Assembly: GCA_966250385.1 (NCBI GenBank) | Contig: CBINHC010000038.1 | Location: 1 to 8,366, forward strand | DNA: 8,366 bases | Origin: DASWTL01 sp966250385 | Lineage (GTDB): Bacteria > Bacteroidota > Bacteroidia > Sphingobacteriales > Sphingobacteriaceae | Direction of reading: 5' to 3' | Notes under the pieces: generated by a model | What the model saw: only the letters and a program-made list of their open reading frames with translations | Database searches by the model: none | Told to the model about the DNA's origin: nothing | Part shown: positions 7,034 through 8,366 of the stretch, piece after piece | Numbering within the stretch: the first letter of the stretch is position 1 | How the letters are laid out: each line of letters starts with the position of its first letter | Made by a program: the position numbers and the translations under genes

Positions 7034-7081
7034 CTTTTTTATAATGGTAATCCGTACCGGGATTTAAAAACCTGTTTCGGA

Positions 7082-8317
7082 TTATTCAAACTCCGACCGT
7101 AAGATATCCATTACCTCTCTTACAGTAGTTTCTTCAAGATCAGTGCGTTTTACTAATTCGTCCGGTGTCAGGGCAAGAACTGATTTGGCGGTATCCAGAC
7201 CAACCCGCTTGAATTCGTCAATGATCCAGTCTTCAATCTCGTCAGCAAATTCTTCAATGTCTACGTCTTCCTCGTCCTCTTCACTTTCGCGGTATACGTC
7301 AATTTCGTATCCTGTTAATTTGCCTGCAAGTTTGATGTTATGTCCGCCACGGCCAATCGCTAAGGATACCTGGTCTGGTTTTAAATAAACTGCGGCTCGT
7401 TTTTCCTGGTCGTCAAGCTTGATCGTGGTGATCTTGGCAGGACTTAAAGCCCTTTGGATATACAACGAAATATTATTCGTATAGTTTATTACGTCGATAT
7501 TTTCATTTTTCAGTTCGCGCACGATACCATGTATCCGCGATCCTTTCATACCGACGCAGGCTCCAACCGGGTCGATGCGGTCATCATAGGATTCGACAGC
7601 CACTTTCGCGCGTTCTCCCGGTTCGCGGACGATCTTTTTAATGGTGATCAGACCGTCAAAGATCTCAGGAACTTCCATCTCGAATAACCGCTGCAGGAAC
7701 TCAGGGGCGGTCCGTGAAATAATGATCTTCGGATTGCTGTTAAACATATCCACCTTAAGGATCACGGCACGAACGGAATCACCTTTTTTGAAATAGTCGG
7801 CAGGAATCTGTTCTGTTTTAGGGAGGATCAGTTCGTTGCCTTCATCATCGAGTACAAGGGTTTCTTTTTTCCATACCTGATAAACTTCTCCAGTGATGAT
7901 CTCGCCGGTACGGTCCTTGTATTTCTTGAAGATCTCATCTTTTTCAAGCTCAAGGATTTTAGAAACCAGGGTCTGCCGGGCTGCAAGGATGGCCCTGCGT
8001 CCGAAGCTTTCCAGGGTGATCTGTTCAATGAACTCATCACCGATCTCCAGGTCCGGATCTATCTTCTTCGCTTCAGCTAATTCAATTTCCAGGTCGTCAT
8101 CTTCAGAGAACTCGTCTTCCACAACCATGCGGGTCCGCCAGATCTCAAGATCTCCGTTATCAGGATTCACGATCACGTCACAATTCTCGTCAGTCCCGTA
8201 TTTCTTGCGGATCATGCTGCGGAACACCTCTTCCAGCACACTGATCACTGTAGGGCGGTCAATGTTTTTGAAGTCCTTAAACTCCTGGAATGAATCAATT
8301 AAATTAATATTGCTCAT
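7082..8317 (-). CDS. nusA: Transcription termination/antitermination factor NusA
   Basis: NusA binds RNA polymerase and nascent RNA and modulates pausing, intrinsic termination and antitermination. The 411-residue protein has the usual layout. The polymerase-binding N-terminal domain covers about 1-130. The S1 RNA-binding domain covers about 137-203. KH1 contains DPVGACVGMKGSRI (GxxG at 256-259) and KH2 contains SLAIGRGGHNIKLAG (GxxG at 322-325). An acidic stretch (about 344-362) leads to a short helical C-terminal segment. It lacks the two full acidic repeats of E. coli NusA (495 residues), as is common in Bacteroidota. The start MSNINLIDSF fits the family. The ATG lies one base after the rimP stop (TAA-A-ATG), which points to translational coupling and one operon. 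infB follows 89 bases downstream. No separate promoter or ribosome binding site is visible before nusA. Confidence 0.98.
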   Translation of the reverse strand: MSNINLIDSFQEFKDFKNIDRPTVISVLEEVFRSMIRKKYGTDENCDVIVNPDNGDLEIWRTRMVVEDEFSEDDDLEIELAEAKKIDPDLEIGDEFIEQITLESFGRRAILAARQTLVSKILELEKDEIFKKYKDRTGEIITGEVYQVWKKETLVLDDEGNELILPKTEQIPADYFKKGDSVRAVILKVDMFNSNPKIIISRTAPEFLQRLFEMEVPEIFDGLITIKKIVREPGERAKVAVESYDDRIDPVGACVGMKGSRIHGIVRELKNENIDVINYTNNISLYIQRALSPAKITTIKLDDQEKRAAVYLKPDQVSLAIGRGGHNIKLAGKLTGYEIDVYRESEEDEEDVDIEEFADEIEDWIIDEFKRVGLDTAKSVLALTPDELVKRTDLEETTVREVMDILRSEFE

Positions 8318-8318
8318 T

Positions 8319-8366
8319 TTACTTAAATGAAATTAACACCTTGGTTTCTGCTATTTGGTCAAAGGG
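8319..8366 (-). CDS. rimP: Ribosome maturation factor RimP, last 15 codons (5' end outside window)
   Basis: RimP binds the 30S subunit and assists its late assembly. Only the end is present: the minus strand reads PFDQIAETKVLISFK and then TAA at 8321-8319. This resembles the usual RimP C-terminus in Bacteroidota, where a strand ending near KVLVSF closes the protein. The position agrees, since rimP directly precedes nusA in many bacteria and here stops one base before the nusA ATG. The identification rests on 15 residues plus gene order, and the rest of the gene lies beyond the right edge. Confidence 0.85.
   Translation of the reverse strand, partial: PFDQIAETKVLISFK

Noticed and set aside
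7893..8330. 145-codon plus-strand reading frame opposite nusA, rich in Ser
   Set aside because: Antisense to the conserved NusA N-terminal region; Ser and Arg richness is a shadow of Glu/Asp/Leu codons. It also crosses the nusA start.
1..8366. Mobile element, CRISPR array, defence island or novel multi-gene system
   Set aside because: No transposase, integrase, regularly spaced repeats or unknown genes are present. All large reading frames on the coding strands belong to well-known core families.

Overview
The window is a stretch of bacterial core genome, almost certainly from the phylum Bacteroidota and most likely near Chitinophagaceae. The assignment rests on the style of the IF2 and NusA proteins, the lack of clear Shine-Dalgarno sequences before starts, and two TAnnTTTG-type promoter boxes. 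It was made from remembered family features, not from a search.

The left half is on the plus strand. It holds the 3' end of a ribonuclease E/G family gene (1-446), a strong intrinsic terminator (448-505), radA with a TTG start (516-1895), and a complete MsbA-type ABC exporter (1976-3799) with its own terminator. The right half is on the minus strand and is the classic rimP-nusA-infB cluster. It shows the last 15 codons of rimP (8319-8366), then nusA one base further on, then infB 89 bases after nusA, ending in a 16-bp hairpin terminator. The two groups converge at 3800-4010, a 211-base gap. The gap holds both terminators and, between them, a short GC-rich segment that can fold and resembles part of a tRNA.

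The genes serve RNA decay and maturation (RNase E/G), recombination and repair (RadA), export of lipid or another hydrophobic substrate (ABC exporter), 30S ribosome assembly (RimP), transcription elongation and termination (NusA) and translation initiation (IF2). No phage, transposon, CRISPR, toxin-antitoxin, defence or secondary-metabolite genes are visible.

I found no undescribed multi-gene system. The points worth a second look are small: a Ser in place of the usual Asn in the IF2 G4 motif, a terminator placed ten bases before the radA start, a candidate promoter eight bases before the ABC exporter start, repeated short motifs in the IF2 linker, and the tRNA-like segment between the convergent terminators.
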